This document shows, piece after piece, positions 16,437 to 24,440 of a stretch of 64,000 bases of DNA (positions are counted from its first letter, which is position 1; every line of letters begins with the position of its first letter). Under the pieces are notes generated by a model. That model saw only the letters and a list, made by a program, of their open reading frames with translations, was not told the origin of the DNA and searched no databases. Origin of the DNA: CBDDEC01 sp965198045. Its GTDB lineage: Bacteria > Chloroflexota > Dehalococcoidia > UBA2979. The DNA lies in contig CBDAOL010000009.1 in assembly GCA_965198045.1 (NCBI GenBank), positions 62,001-126,000 on the forward strand, given 5' to 3'. The position numbers and the translations under genes are program-made.

Positions 16437-16906
16437 CCGAGGGGTCAACGACCGAAACCGGCGAGACCGATTGGCTCGCTCACCCGCGGGCGATGGTCGT
16501 GCCGCTCTACGGGGACCTGGGCTTCGAGATCACCGACGGCGGCGAGGGCTGGCTCGAGATCACGCTGACGATCAGCGAGCGCGTCCTGAACAACGACGGC
16601 GTGCTGCACGGCGGGGTGTGGGCGCTCGTCGCCGACTCCACGATGGGTGGCGCCGTGCGGACCCTGATCGAGCAGGACCAGCGTTGCCTGACGTCGCAGT
16701 CCGATCTGCGCTGGCTACGCCCGATCGAGGGCGACATCCTGCGCTGCGTCGCGAAGGTGCTCCGTCGAGGACGCACGGTGACGCACTGCAGCGTGGAGCT
16801 CTTTGACGCGAGCGCTCGCCTGGTGGGCAGCGGCAGCGGGACCTTCGTCGTGGTCACGCGGGACCGCGCCGAGGCCACCTCGGACGGCGGCGACGCCTCG
16901 GCGTAG
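16433..16906 (+). CDS. PaaI-type hotdog thioesterase
   Basis: The 157-residue protein is a single hotdog domain of the PaaI/YdiI group, with the catalytic-helix motif NDGVLHGGVWALVADSTMGG and the strand QSDLRWLRPIEGDILRCVAK. It should hydrolyse an acyl-CoA (often aryl- or medium-chain) to free acid and CoA. The start overlaps the permease stop by 4 bases, yet function links it to the hotdog genes downstream rather than to metal uptake. A second PaaI gene lies at 18128. Confidence 0.82.
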   Translation: MTEGSTTETGETDWLAHPRAMVVPLYGDLGFEITDGGEGWLEITLTISERVLNNDGVLHGGVWALVADSTMGGAVRTLIEQDQRCLTSQSDLRWLRPIEGDILRCVAKVLRRGRTVTHCSVELFDASARLVGSGSGTFVVVTRDRAEATSDGGDASA

Positions 16907-16926
16907 CGGCCGTGGTGGACGCCCTC

Positions 16927-16948
16927 GCGAAGGCCGCGGTACCTTCGC
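16927..16948. promoter_or_regulatory. Inverted repeat before the HxlR gene
   Basis: GCGAAGG (16927-16933) and CCTTCGC (16942-16948) form a perfect 7-base inverted repeat with an 8-base spacer, ending 3 bases before the HxlR start at 16952. HxlR regulators bind such repeats, and the position would let the protein block its own expression. It may instead be a hairpin over the ribosome-binding region. Confidence 0.45.
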
Positions 16949-16951
16949 TGG

Positions 16952-17338
16952 GTGGAAACAAAACTCACCCGTGATGCCGCTGGCGACTACTGTCCGGTGC
17001 GCGCGACGCTCGCGCTGCTCGGGCAGAAGTGGGTGCCCCACATCATCTACGAACTGACGCCGGGCAAGGCGCGGTTCAACGAGCTGGCCGCCGCGGTCGG
17101 CAGATGCAACTCGCGGACCCTGCGTGATCGCCTCAGGGCCCTCGAGGAGCTGGGCATCGTCCACCGCGAGATCGTCGCCACCACGCCGCCCTGGGTGGAG
17201 TACGAGCTGACCCCACGAGGCCAGGAGCTCGCCGAGGCGTTCGAATCGCTCGCCAGCTGGGGGCGGACGCACCTCGGCGCGGATGGCCAGCCCTCGCAAG
17301 AGCTCGAAGCCACGGTCACGGCGGCGCTCGGCCGGTGA
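16952..17338 (+). CDS. HxlR-family transcriptional regulator
   Basis: The 128-residue winged-helix protein carries the HxlR hallmarks: CPVRATLALLGQKWVPHII with the conserved cysteine, FNELAAAVGRCNSRTLRDRL as recognition region, and YELTPRGQELAEAFESLASW in the wing and final helix. Regulators of this family respond to aldehydes, quinones or redox stress, often through that cysteine. The stop overlaps the next gene (GTGA), so it is in one operon with the hotdog dehydratase pair and probably controls it. GTG start. Confidence 0.88.
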   Translation: METKLTRDAAGDYCPVRATLALLGQKWVPHIIYELTPGKARFNELAAAVGRCNSRTLRDRLRALEELGIVHREIVATTPPWVEYELTPRGQELAEAFESLASWGRTHLGADGQPSQELEATVTAALGR

Positions 17339-17748
17339 CCGCGCCCCAGCCGATCGACTTCACCACCCTCGAGCGCGGCGACGCGCTGCCACCGTTCGAG
17401 ATCGTCCTCGGCCCCGACGAGGTGGCGGCATACCTCGACGCCACGGGCGAGGACCCGTCGCCTTGGTCGGAGGCGGTGCCGCCGCTGGCGCTCGGCGCGT
17501 CCACCCTCGCCGGGCTGATGGAACGCATCGTGGTGCCCGAGGGTGTCGTGCACACCGGCCAGGAGTTCACATTCGACGCAGCGGTTGCGCCCGGCGAAGC
17601 CGTCGAGGCCTCACTGACCGTCGCCGCGCGCAGCGAGCGGAGGGGCGCGGTGATGACCGTCGTTGCCTCGGAGCTGCGGTCAGGCGGCGAGGTCGTGGGC
17701 ACCGGCCGCATGACCGTGCTCGTCCCGCCGCCCGGGGACGCAGCGTGA
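17335..17748 (+). CDS. MaoC-like hotdog protein, non-catalytic half of a dehydratase pair
   Basis: The 137-residue protein is a hotdog domain of the FAS1-type dehydratase N-half kind (ERGDALPPFEIVLGPDEVAAY, then HTGQEFTFDAAVAPGEAVEA). It lacks the Asp/His pair of R-specific hydratases, which the next gene has. This matches the HadA/HadB plan of mycobacteria, where one subunit is structural and the other catalytic. The two genes overlap by 4 bases, and the pair probably forms a heterodimer acting on beta-hydroxyacyl thioesters. GTG start overlapping the HxlR stop. Confidence 0.72.
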   Translation: MTAPQPIDFTTLERGDALPPFEIVLGPDEVAAYLDATGEDPSPWSEAVPPLALGASTLAGLMERIVVPEGVVHTGQEFTFDAAVAPGEAVEASLTVAARSERRGAVMTVVASELRSGGEVVGTGRMTVLVPPPGDAA

Positions 17749-18131
17749 GCGCGCCCGATGTCGCCTCGGTCACGCGGCTGCTCGACCAGCCTCGCGTGGA
17801 CCGCTACGCCGACGCGGCACATGACTACAACGCGATCCACCGCGAAACGCCGGAGGCGATGGCGAGCCCGTTCGGCCAGCCGATAGCGCACGGCATGTTG
17901 GTCCTCGCCCTGGTCTCGGAGGCGATGACCGGCGCGTTCGGAGAGACCTGGGCGTCTTCCGGGGCACTCAAGGTGCGCTGGCGCGCGCCGGCGCTCACAC
18001 CGGTCGAGGTGACGGTCAGCGCCGACTTCAAGCGCGAGGTGGACTCGCGCCTCGAGTACGACGTGCGCTGCGAGGCGCCCGACGGCACGCTGCTGCTCTC
18101 CGGCACGGCCAGGGTCGAGGCGCCTGCGTGA
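17745..18131 (+). CDS. MaoC-like hydratase, catalytic half
   Basis: The 128-residue hotdog protein has the R-specific enoyl-CoA hydratase signature DYNAIHRETPEAMASPFGQP followed by IAHGMLVLALVSEAM, with the Asp and His of the catalytic dyad. It would (de)hydrate 3-hydroxyacyl/enoyl thioesters, most likely together with the protein encoded just upstream. The GTG start overlaps the previous stop, and its own stop overlaps the next gene (GTGA). Confidence 0.8.
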   Translation: MSAPDVASVTRLLDQPRVDRYADAAHDYNAIHRETPEAMASPFGQPIAHGMLVLALVSEAMTGAFGETWASSGALKVRWRAPALTPVEVTVSADFKREVDSRLEYDVRCEAPDGTLLLSGTARVEAPA

Positions 18132-18655
18132 GCGATCGCGACGCGAGCCCGGAATCCGGACGCTACTTCGATGAACGGCTGTACGAGCAGGTCTGCTTCG
18201 CCTGCGGGCGACTGAACAGCATCGGTCTGCGCCTCCGCTTCGCGCCCGTCGTCGAGGGCGAGCGCTCCGGTGTCGAGGCGCGCTACGAGCCACGACCGGA
18301 GGACCAGGGGTTCCCGGGCGTGATGCATGGCGGGATCCTCGTCACGCTGCTCGACGAAGCGATGGCGTGGGCGATGTTCGCGCAGGACAGCACGCTGGGC
18401 GTCACCGCGAAGATGGAGACGCGTTACCGCCGCCAGGTGCCGCCGGATCAGCCGCTGACCGTGCGCGGCTTCGTCACTCGCATGCGTGGACGCCGCATCG
18501 AGGTGGAGGCGAGCCTCCATGGCGTCACGGGCGAACGCCTCGTCGAATCGACGGGGCTCTTCCTCCAGCTCCCCGAGGCCGAGGCCGATCAGCTGCTGGC
18601 AGACATTGGCTGGGCGCAGATCTGGGCCGAAGGCGGACCGGTCCGCGAGGCCTAG
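18128..18655 (+). CDS. PaaI-type hotdog thioesterase
   Basis: The 175-residue protein has the PaaI signature GVMHGGILVTLLDEAMAWAM with the catalytic helix, preceded by CFACGRLNSIGLRLRF, a cysteine-containing N-terminus common in thioesterase-superfamily members. It is the last gene of the hotdog run and would release acids from CoA thioesters. Its stop shares the CTAG tetranucleotide with the stop of the convergent MFS gene. GTG start overlapping the hydratase stop. Confidence 0.82.
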   Translation: MSDRDASPESGRYFDERLYEQVCFACGRLNSIGLRLRFAPVVEGERSGVEARYEPRPEDQGFPGVMHGGILVTLLDEAMAWAMFAQDSTLGVTAKMETRYRRQVPPDQPLTVRGFVTRMRGRRIEVEASLHGVTGERLVESTGLFLQLPEAEADQLLADIGWAQIWAEGGPVREA

Positions 18656-19872
18656 CGCCCACCGCTATCGGCCGGCGGCGCCTCGGCGGTGGTCGCGACC
18701 GCGAGCGAGCGCCCGGCTGTCTCCCGTGCCACCAGCGCAAACGTGAGCGTCGCGATCGCGATCAACGCGGCGTTCGTCGCGAGCCCCCAGCCGAACGAGG
18801 TGCGGTCGGCGAGCGCGCCGAGGACGGGCGGACCGATCAGGAACCCAAAGTCGCCGGCGGTGCGGTACAGGCCCATGCCGAGCCCTCGCTGGTCGGGCGG
18901 CGAGATGTCGGCGACATAAGCGGCGGGCGCGGGGCCCGACATCGCCGTACCGATCGAGAGCACGACGCCCCCGACCACGAACAGCGCGAGCGTGCCGGAG
19001 CCCGCCACGAGGAGCAGCCCGGCTGCGACGACCAGCCCGGCTGGAACGATCGCCCACTTGCGCCCCGCGCGGTCAGCGACCAGAGAGGCCGGGGCGATGA
19101 GCACGAGGTTGACCACCGACATCACGGTGAACACCAGACCGATGCCACCCGCGGAGAGTCCGAAGCGGGCGCTGGCCAGCAGTGGCATCAGGGTCTGCCT
19201 CGACGCAGTGCGCGTGAGGAAGATGGCCATGGTCACAAAGGAGACGGCCAGGAAGTCCTTCGAGGCGACGAGCCGTACCCACGATCGCTCGCCCGACGGC
19301 GGTCCACCGGGCTCCACACGCTCGATTTCCGCTTGCGCCAGGTGTCGCGTCTCGGGCAGGCGCCAGTACGCGTAGACGGTCGCCACCAGCGCGCCGGCGC
19401 CAACGACGAAGAACGGCATGCGCAGGCCCCAGATCTCGGCGATCAAGCCGCCGAGAGCGGGCCCGACCGAGACGCCGAGGAGCAGCGCGCTCTGGTTCGT
19501 GCCGATGAACCTCGCACGCGTGGCGGGCGAGGAGATGTCGGCGAGGTAGATCTGCGCACCGGTCATGTACATCGCGGAGCCGGCGCCGGCGACGAAGCGC
19601 CACGCGAGCAGCTCGGTGAGCCCACCGGCGAGGCCTGAGCCGACCATGCCGACAGCGGTGATGAGCGGACCGGCGACGAGCAGGAGTCGCCGGCCGTAGC
19701 GGTCGGAGAGCACCCCGAGCGGCACGTTGAGGATCAGTCGCGCAAGGCCGAAGAAGCTGAGGGTCAGTCCGATCGCGGCGATTGAGACACCGAACTCCTC
19801 GGCGAAGAGCGGCAGCACGGGGGAGATGACACCCTGGCCGGCCATCACCAGCACCGTTGAGATGCTGATCAT
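18652..19872 (-). CDS. Major facilitator superfamily transporter
   Basis: The 406-residue protein has twelve predicted membrane helices. The loop 2-3 motif is RLILNVPLGVLSDRYGRRLL, which fits the MFS DRxGRR consensus, and the second half repeats it less exactly (APASLVADRAGRKWAIVPAG). It is probably a drug or small-molecule exporter of the DHA1 type; the substrate is unknown. ATG at 19872 starts inside the first helix. The frame continues upstream to a TAG at 19941 with plausible MFS residues (RAPFAPLLEHEQ) but no ATG, GTG or TTG, so a rare start is possible. It follows ald on the same strand. Confidence 0.85.
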   Translation of the reverse strand: MISISTVLVMAGQGVISPVLPLFAEEFGVSIAAIGLTLSFFGLARLILNVPLGVLSDRYGRRLLLVAGPLITAVGMVGSGLAGGLTELLAWRFVAGAGSAMYMTGAQIYLADISSPATRARFIGTNQSALLLGVSVGPALGGLIAEIWGLRMPFFVVGAGALVATVYAYWRLPETRHLAQAEIERVEPGGPPSGERSWVRLVASKDFLAVSFVTMAIFLTRTASRQTLMPLLASARFGLSAGGIGLVFTVMSVVNLVLIAPASLVADRAGRKWAIVPAGLVVAAGLLLVAGSGTLALFVVGGVVLSIGTAMSGPAPAAYVADISPPDQRGLGMGLYRTAGDFGFLIGPPVLGALADRTSFGWGLATNAALIAIATLTFALVARETAGRSLAVATTAEAPPADSGGR

Positions 19873-19938
19873 CAGGAGCTGCTCGTGCTCGAGCAGCGGG
19901 GCGAAGGGTGCGCGCAGGCGCTCCCGTACCTCCGAGGC

Positions 19939-21072
19939 CTATCCGACTTCGGCGGCGCCCTCGACGAGGTCGGGCAGCGGCGTGTAGGGCAGCTCGAGCG
20001 CTTCGGCGACGCGCGGATGCGTGACGTGGCCGCGGTAGATGTTCACGCCATGAGCCAGCCCCGGATCCTCGACGATCGCCTGGTCGACTCCCTGGTTGGC
20101 GATGCGGAGCACGTACGGCAGCGTCATCCCGGCGAGGGCCTTCGAGGACGTGCGCGGCACGGCGCCGGGCATGTTCGGCACCGCGTAGTGGACGACGCCG
20201 TCGACGACGTAGGTGGGGTTCGTGTGGTCGGTGACCCTCGTGGTCTCGATGCAGCCGCCCTGGTCGACGGCGACATCGACGATCACCGACCCCGCGCGCA
20301 TCGTCGAGACCATCTCGCGCGTGACGACCGTGGGCGCGCGGTCGCCCTCGACGAGGACCGCGCCGATGAGCAGATCCGCGTCGCGGACAATGCGGGCGAT
20401 CGCATCCGGCGTCGAGAGTGAGGTGTCGACGCGTCCCTGGTAGAGCTCGTCGAGCTCGCGCAGCTGGTCGGCATCGATCGAGAGCACGCTGACGCGCGCG
20501 CCCAGGCCAACCGCGATGCGCGCCGCGTTGCGGCCGACGTTGCCCGAGCCAATGATCACGACATGCCCCTGGCTGACGCTCGCCAGCCCGCCGAGGAGCA
20601 GTCCTCGACCGGGGCCGGGGCGTCGGAGGAGCTGCGATCCGATCTCGACGGCCATGCGTCCCGCCACCTCGGACATGGGCTGTAGCAGCGGCAGCGAGCC
20701 GTTGGGCACCCGCACGGACTCGTAGGCGATGCCGATGCAGCCGCTGTCGAGCATCGCCTGCGTGACGGCGGGCGAGGCGGCGAGGTGGAGGTAGGTGAAG
20801 ATCACCTGGTCCGCGCGCAGCTTCGCGAACTCCTCCGGCTGCGGCTCCTTGACCTCGCACACGAGCTGAGCTCGCTCGTACACCTCGTCGGGCGTCGCGC
20901 TGATCTCCGCGCCGGCACGGGCGTACTCGTGGTCCTCGTACGAGGAGTCGCGACCGGCGCCCGCTTCGACGAGGACGGTATGACCAGCGCGCACGATCTC
21001 AACGACGCCCGCAGGGATCAATGCGACGCGGTGCTCCTCGGTTTTGGTTTCGGTGACGGTGCCGACGATCAC
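19939..21072 (-). CDS. ald: Alanine dehydrogenase
   Basis: The 377-residue enzyme shows the AlaDH/PNT family features: N-terminal TETKTEEHRVALIPAGV with the substrate lysine and arginine, TYLHLAAS with the catalytic histidine, the NAD-binding GSGNVGRNAARIAVGLGA, and DVAVDQGGCIETTR with the catalytic aspartate. It interconverts L-alanine and pyruvate with NAD+ and ammonia, in the cytoplasm. The length equals the family norm. The formyltransferase gene upstream overlaps it by 4 bases (ATGA), and the MFS gene lies downstream, so the three may be one transcript. Confidence 0.93.
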   Translation of the reverse strand: MIVGTVTETKTEEHRVALIPAGVVEIVRAGHTVLVEAGAGRDSSYEDHEYARAGAEISATPDEVYERAQLVCEVKEPQPEEFAKLRADQVIFTYLHLAASPAVTQAMLDSGCIGIAYESVRVPNGSLPLLQPMSEVAGRMAVEIGSQLLRRPGPGRGLLLGGLASVSQGHVVIIGSGNVGRNAARIAVGLGARVSVLSIDADQLRELDELYQGRVDTSLSTPDAIARIVRDADLLIGAVLVEGDRAPTVVTREMVSTMRAGSVIVDVAVDQGGCIETTRVTDHTNPTYVVDGVVHYAVPNMPGAVPRTSSKALAGMTLPYVLRIANQGVDQAIVEDPGLAHGVNIYRGHVTHPRVAEALELPYTPLPDLVEGAAEVG

Positions 21073-21977
21073 GCGCCCGGTCCCAGGCGGTCGCCGACGT
21101 TCAGCACCTCGTGCGCCGCGATTTTCTTACCGCCCTCCGCCTGGGCACGACCGATCACGATGCTGCCGCCCACGACCGCGATTTCGATCTGGTCGTCGAT
21201 CGTGGCGACGACAGTGCCTGGATCCTCCGAGGGCGATCCGGGCCGGTAGCTGGAGCCGAACAGCTTGACGCTGCCGCCGTTGAGCGTCGCATGCGCTCCC
21301 GGTTGAGGGTCGTTGCCGCGGATCACGTTGTGGACCACGCGACCGTGCTGGCTCCAGTCGATGCGCGCGTGCTCCGCGTCCGCGGGTGGCTCGTAGGTCG
21401 CGCGCTCCTCGTCCTGCACCTCACGCGGCGCCGAGCCCTCGCGTACGAGGCGCGTCCCCTCGACGAGGGCTTCGATGCCCATCGGGTAGAGCTGGTCGAA
21501 GTAAAGCGAGCCGACGCTGTCGTCGGGGCCGATCTCGACGTCGCGCTGGAGCAGGATCGGGCCGGTGTCGATGCCCTCGTCGACCCAGAAGATCGTGAGG
21601 CCGGTCCGAGTCTCGCCGGAGAGGATCGCCCAGTTCATCGCTGTACGGCCGCGGTACAGCGGCAGCAGCGAGGGGTGGTACTGGATCGCGCCGTGCGTTG
21701 AGGCGTCGAGCACGTTCTTGCGCACGATGTCTGTCACGAAGGCGAAGACAAGCAGGTCGGGCTTGAGGTCCAGGTACTGCTCGAACGGCTCATCCTTGCG
21801 CAGATCGGGCGTCGGGATGATCGGCAGCCCGGCCTCAGTCGCGGCCTCGAACAGCGGATCGGGGCGGGACCGTTCGCGCGGTGTGGAGACGCCGATGACG
21901 TTCTCACCGGCCTCTCGGAGGGCGTCGAAGACGTCCTTGCCGAACGCCGCCTGACCGACCACGACGATGCGCATCAC
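21069..21977 (-). CDS. Formyltransferase-like protein (FTHFD hydrolase / Fmt type)
   Basis: The 302-residue protein has the N-terminal formyl-THF-binding fold (RIVVVGQAAFGKDVFDAL) with HPSLLPLYRGRTAMNWAI, the Asn/His/Asp active-site region of formyltransferases (Asp in DEGIDTGPILLQ), and a C-terminal OB-like domain. It is closer to the hydrolase domain of 10-formyltetrahydrofolate dehydrogenase (VVGQAAFG start) than to methionyl-tRNA formyltransferase. It may hydrolyse 10-formyl-THF or formylate a small molecule. Overlap with ald suggests linked expression. Confidence 0.78.
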   Translation of the reverse strand: MMRIVVVGQAAFGKDVFDALREAGENVIGVSTPRERSRPDPLFEAATEAGLPIIPTPDLRKDEPFEQYLDLKPDLLVFAFVTDIVRKNVLDASTHGAIQYHPSLLPLYRGRTAMNWAILSGETRTGLTIFWVDEGIDTGPILLQRDVEIGPDDSVGSLYFDQLYPMGIEALVEGTRLVREGSAPREVQDEERATYEPPADAEHARIDWSQHGRVVHNVIRGNDPQPGAHATLNGGSVKLFGSSYRPGSPSEDPGTVVATIDDQIEIAVVGGSIVIGRAQAEGGKKIAAHEVLNVGDRLGPGA

Positions 21978-22047
21978 GCCTCCTCACGCGTCCCGCGTCG
22001 CCCGTGCGGTGCGGCGCGCCTCAGTATAGGTGCGCCCCCTCGTGGGG

Positions 22048-22656
22048 TTAGCATCGAGGCTCGCGCGAGCGATCTGGCGCAGACACTCGGAGCGCTTCTG
22101 TGACCCAGGCATCGATGGCCTTCTGGCCGCGCAGGCGCACGAAGTCGATGTGCGACCACTGCAGATCCGCCATGCGATCCTCGAGGCCGCGGCGCTTCTC
22201 GCCGGAGCGTCGGATGGCGTAGCCGATCAGCGACTCGTGCTCGTCCCAGATCTTGAGCTGCGACCAGAAGCGTTCTCGGTTCGTGCCCCAGAGCAGCTCG
22301 TTGCGCCGGTAGCGTGTCCACGATCGGTGAAGGATCCGAGGGATCACACTGCGCAGACCGACATCGAGCCAGAGCACCTGGTCCGCGATTGGCCACGAGA
22401 GGTCGCCTGAGAGGGAGAAATAGCTGCCGCTCATGACCCAGCGGTCGGGTTGCACGGCCTTCGCGACGCTGGCGCGGAACTCTTCGGTCGGCGGCTCGGT
22501 CCAGCCAGGACGCCAGAAGAGCGCGTCGAGCTCGATGTGCGGAGCGTCGAGATGTTCGCCGAGGCGCCCGCCGAGCGTGCTTTTCCCGGCGTTTGTGTTG
22601 CCCACAATGATGATGCGCTCGCCGAGACGTGGCGGGTCGTTCGACGTGTCTGGCAC
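22048..22656 (-). CDS. P-loop nucleotide kinase-like protein (topology-modulation/FlaR type)
   Basis: The 202-residue protein begins with a P-loop IIIVGNTNAGKSTLGGRLGE followed by HIELDALFWRPGWTEPPTEE, the pattern of the FlaR/topology-modulation group of adenylate-kinase-like proteins. Later segments include QVLWLDVGLRSVIPRI and RERFWSQLKIWDEHE. Phosphorylation of an unknown substrate is likely; no role is assigned. ATG start. The upstream 268 bases (22657-22924) are a divergent intergenic region shared with rsgA. Confidence 0.75.
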   Translation of the reverse strand: MPDTSNDPPRLGERIIIVGNTNAGKSTLGGRLGEHLDAPHIELDALFWRPGWTEPPTEEFRASVAKAVQPDRWVMSGSYFSLSGDLSWPIADQVLWLDVGLRSVIPRILHRSWTRYRRNELLWGTNRERFWSQLKIWDEHESLIGYAIRRSGEKRRGLEDRMADLQWSHIDFVRLRGQKAIDAWVTEALRVSAPDRSREPRC

Positions 22657-22793
22657 GAGACCTCCGGGACAGGCGGCGCGGGGTGCTCAAAGCGTAGGCC
22701 ATGACGTTCGTTGACTCGATCGCCGCGTGCCTCGTACCGTCGAGGGCAGGAATCGGCGCCCGCCATGCGGGCCGGCCAGGGAGGAGGGGCCTG

Positions 22794-22871
22794 ATGAATG
22801 CGAACCAGGAGCGCGCCGTCGTGCGCGTGCATCACCGTTTGTCCGGCGACCTTCTCCGCCGCGCGCGCTGA
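22794..22871 (+). other. Possible small reading frame in the rsgA upstream region
   Basis: A 25-residue frame starts at ATG 22794, preceded by GGGAGGAGGGGCC, a strong purine-rich ribosome-binding site, and ends at TGA 22869-22871. A nine-codon frame (ATG 22765) ends in a TGA overlapping this ATG (TGATG). The product is Arg-rich and matches nothing recognised. The rest of 22657-22924 shows only a weak promoter-like TTGACT near 22710. Confidence 0.2.
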
Positions 22872-22924
22872 CCTTACCCGGCCCTCGCAGCGCAGGATGT
22901 CGCCCCACCGAGGGGTAGACTTCC

Positions 22925-24067
22925 GTGTCCGAATCTGAAGCGCCGCTCCACACGTTGACCGCCATCGGCTGGTCGGCCTCGTGGGCGGCTGAGTATGAAC
23001 CATGGGCGTCGCCCGGCCGCGCTCCCGGCCGAGTCGTCCGCGTCGACCGCGGCGCGGTCCTCGTGCTGACCGAGCGGGGGCCGGTGCGCGCCGATCCGCG
23101 GGCGTTGCTGGCGTCCGCGCGCACCGCCGAGGACGCACCGGCCGTCGGCGACTGGGTGGTGCTAGAGCCCACCGCCGGTGGGCCCACCGTGGCTGCGGTG
23201 TTGCCACGACGCACCGCGTTCCGGCGCTCTCGCGACGATGAGCTGCAGGTGCTGGCGAGCAACATCGACGTCGTGTTCATTGTGATCGCGGCCGGGCTGC
23301 CAGCTGACGCCTCGTCGAGTGCGCGCCATCGCGCGGCGATCCAGCCCGATGGCCGGGTGCGTCGTCTCGACCGCGAGCTGACGATGGCACGCCAGAGCGG
23401 CGCCGAGCCCGTAATCGTGCTGACCAAGGGCGACCTCGTCGACGACTCTGCGCGCGTACGCGCGATCGTCGAGGACGCGGCTGCCGGTGTGCCGGTGCAC
23501 CTGACGAGCGCGCTGGAGGGTTCGGGCGTCGACGAGCTGCGGGCCTACCTCGACGCGCAGCGCACCGTCGTGCTGATCGGCGCCTCTGGCGTTGGGAAGT
23601 CGACGCTGTCGAACGCGCTGCTCGGCGAAGAGGTCCTCGCGGTCACCTCGACGCGCGGTAACGACGACCGCGGTCGCCACACGACCGTCGCGAGGCATCT
23701 GCTTGCGGTGCCGGGAGGCGGCGCGCTGATCGACTCGCCGGGCATCCGCAGCCTCGGCCTCTTCGACGCGGACGAGGCGGTGAACGAAGTGTTCGCAGAC
23801 GTGGCGGAGCTGGCGGCCCGCTGCCGCTTCGCTGACTGCGCACACGAGGGCGAGCCCGACTGCGCTGTACTGGCAGCCGTCGAGGACGGTTCGCTCCGAT
23901 CTTCGCGGCTGGAGAGCTACCGCGACCTCCAGCGCGAGACGGAGTACCAGGCGCTACGCCAATCGAAGGCGGTGCGCGCCGACCTGAGCCGCAAGCGGCG
24001 GAGGAACGCCAAGGGACATCGGAGACGCTCGCAGGAGCGCGAGCGGCAGCGGCGTCGCTGGGAGTAG
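22925..24067 (+). CDS. rsgA: Ribosome small subunit-dependent GTPase A
   Basis: The 380-residue protein has an N-terminal OB fold (VRVDRGAVLVLTERGPVRAD), a circularly permuted GTPase with VLTKGDLV (G4), GASGVGKSTLSNALLG (G1, about residues 219-234), RGRHTTVARHLL (G2) and DSPGIRSLGLF (G3), and a C-terminal zinc domain (ARCRFADCAHEGEPDC). It is a late 30S ribosome assembly factor. The G4 motif starts with Thr rather than Asn, a variant seen in the family. The very basic tail (RKRRRNAKGHRRRSQER) likely contacts rRNA. GTG start; converges with the zinc-ribbon gene. Confidence 0.92.
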   Translation: MSESEAPLHTLTAIGWSASWAAEYEPWASPGRAPGRVVRVDRGAVLVLTERGPVRADPRALLASARTAEDAPAVGDWVVLEPTAGGPTVAAVLPRRTAFRRSRDDELQVLASNIDVVFIVIAAGLPADASSSARHRAAIQPDGRVRRLDRELTMARQSGAEPVIVLTKGDLVDDSARVRAIVEDAAAGVPVHLTSALEGSGVDELRAYLDAQRTVVLIGASGVGKSTLSNALLGEEVLAVTSTRGNDDRGRHTTVARHLLAVPGGGALIDSPGIRSLGLFDADEAVNEVFADVAELAARCRFADCAHEGEPDCAVLAAVEDGSLRSSRLESYRDLQRETEYQALRQSKAVRADLSRKRRRNAKGHRRRSQERERQRRRWE

Positions 24068-24080
24068 CGAGGGGCGCGGG

Positions 24081-24386
24081 CTAGAGCGGGATCGTCCTCG
24101 GCGGTCCGCCGGCCGGTGGCGGTGGGCCACGACGCGCGCCGGGCGCGATGTTGATCGGCCCGCTCGTCTGCGCGGCGGCCGAGGCGGCCTGCTGCTGAGC
24201 GGCCTCGGCCTCTTGTTCGCGCTGCAGCTGCAGGTAGCGCTCCGTCATGCAGCATGTGACCGGCCGCTCTGCGCCAACGGTGAGGCCGACGTGCCATGCG
24301 CGCTCGAACGTGGTGCCTGGCGCGAGCAGGCGCCCGCAGTAGGGGCAGGCGCTCAGGTCGTGCGGTGATGGCGTCTCGCTGGTCAT
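24081..24386 (-). CDS. Small zinc-ribbon-like protein of unknown function
   Basis: The 101-residue protein has an N-terminal CPYCGRLL that looks like one half of a zinc ribbon, a later VTCCMTERY, a Gln/Ala-rich coiled-coil stretch (QREQEAEAAQQQAAS), and a Pro/Gly-rich tail. A second full CxxC is not present, so metal binding is possible but incomplete. No homologue was recognised. It is convergent with rsgA, 13 bases away. Confidence 0.55.
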   Translation of the reverse strand: MTSETPSPHDLSACPYCGRLLAPGTTFERAWHVGLTVGAERPVTCCMTERYLQLQREQEAEAAQQQAASAAAQTSGPINIAPGARRGPPPPAGGPPRTIPL

Positions 24387-24440
24387 GCTCTCAGGGTACG
24401 CGAGGGCTGCGCCGACCTCGACGTGCCCTATCGCGACTGG

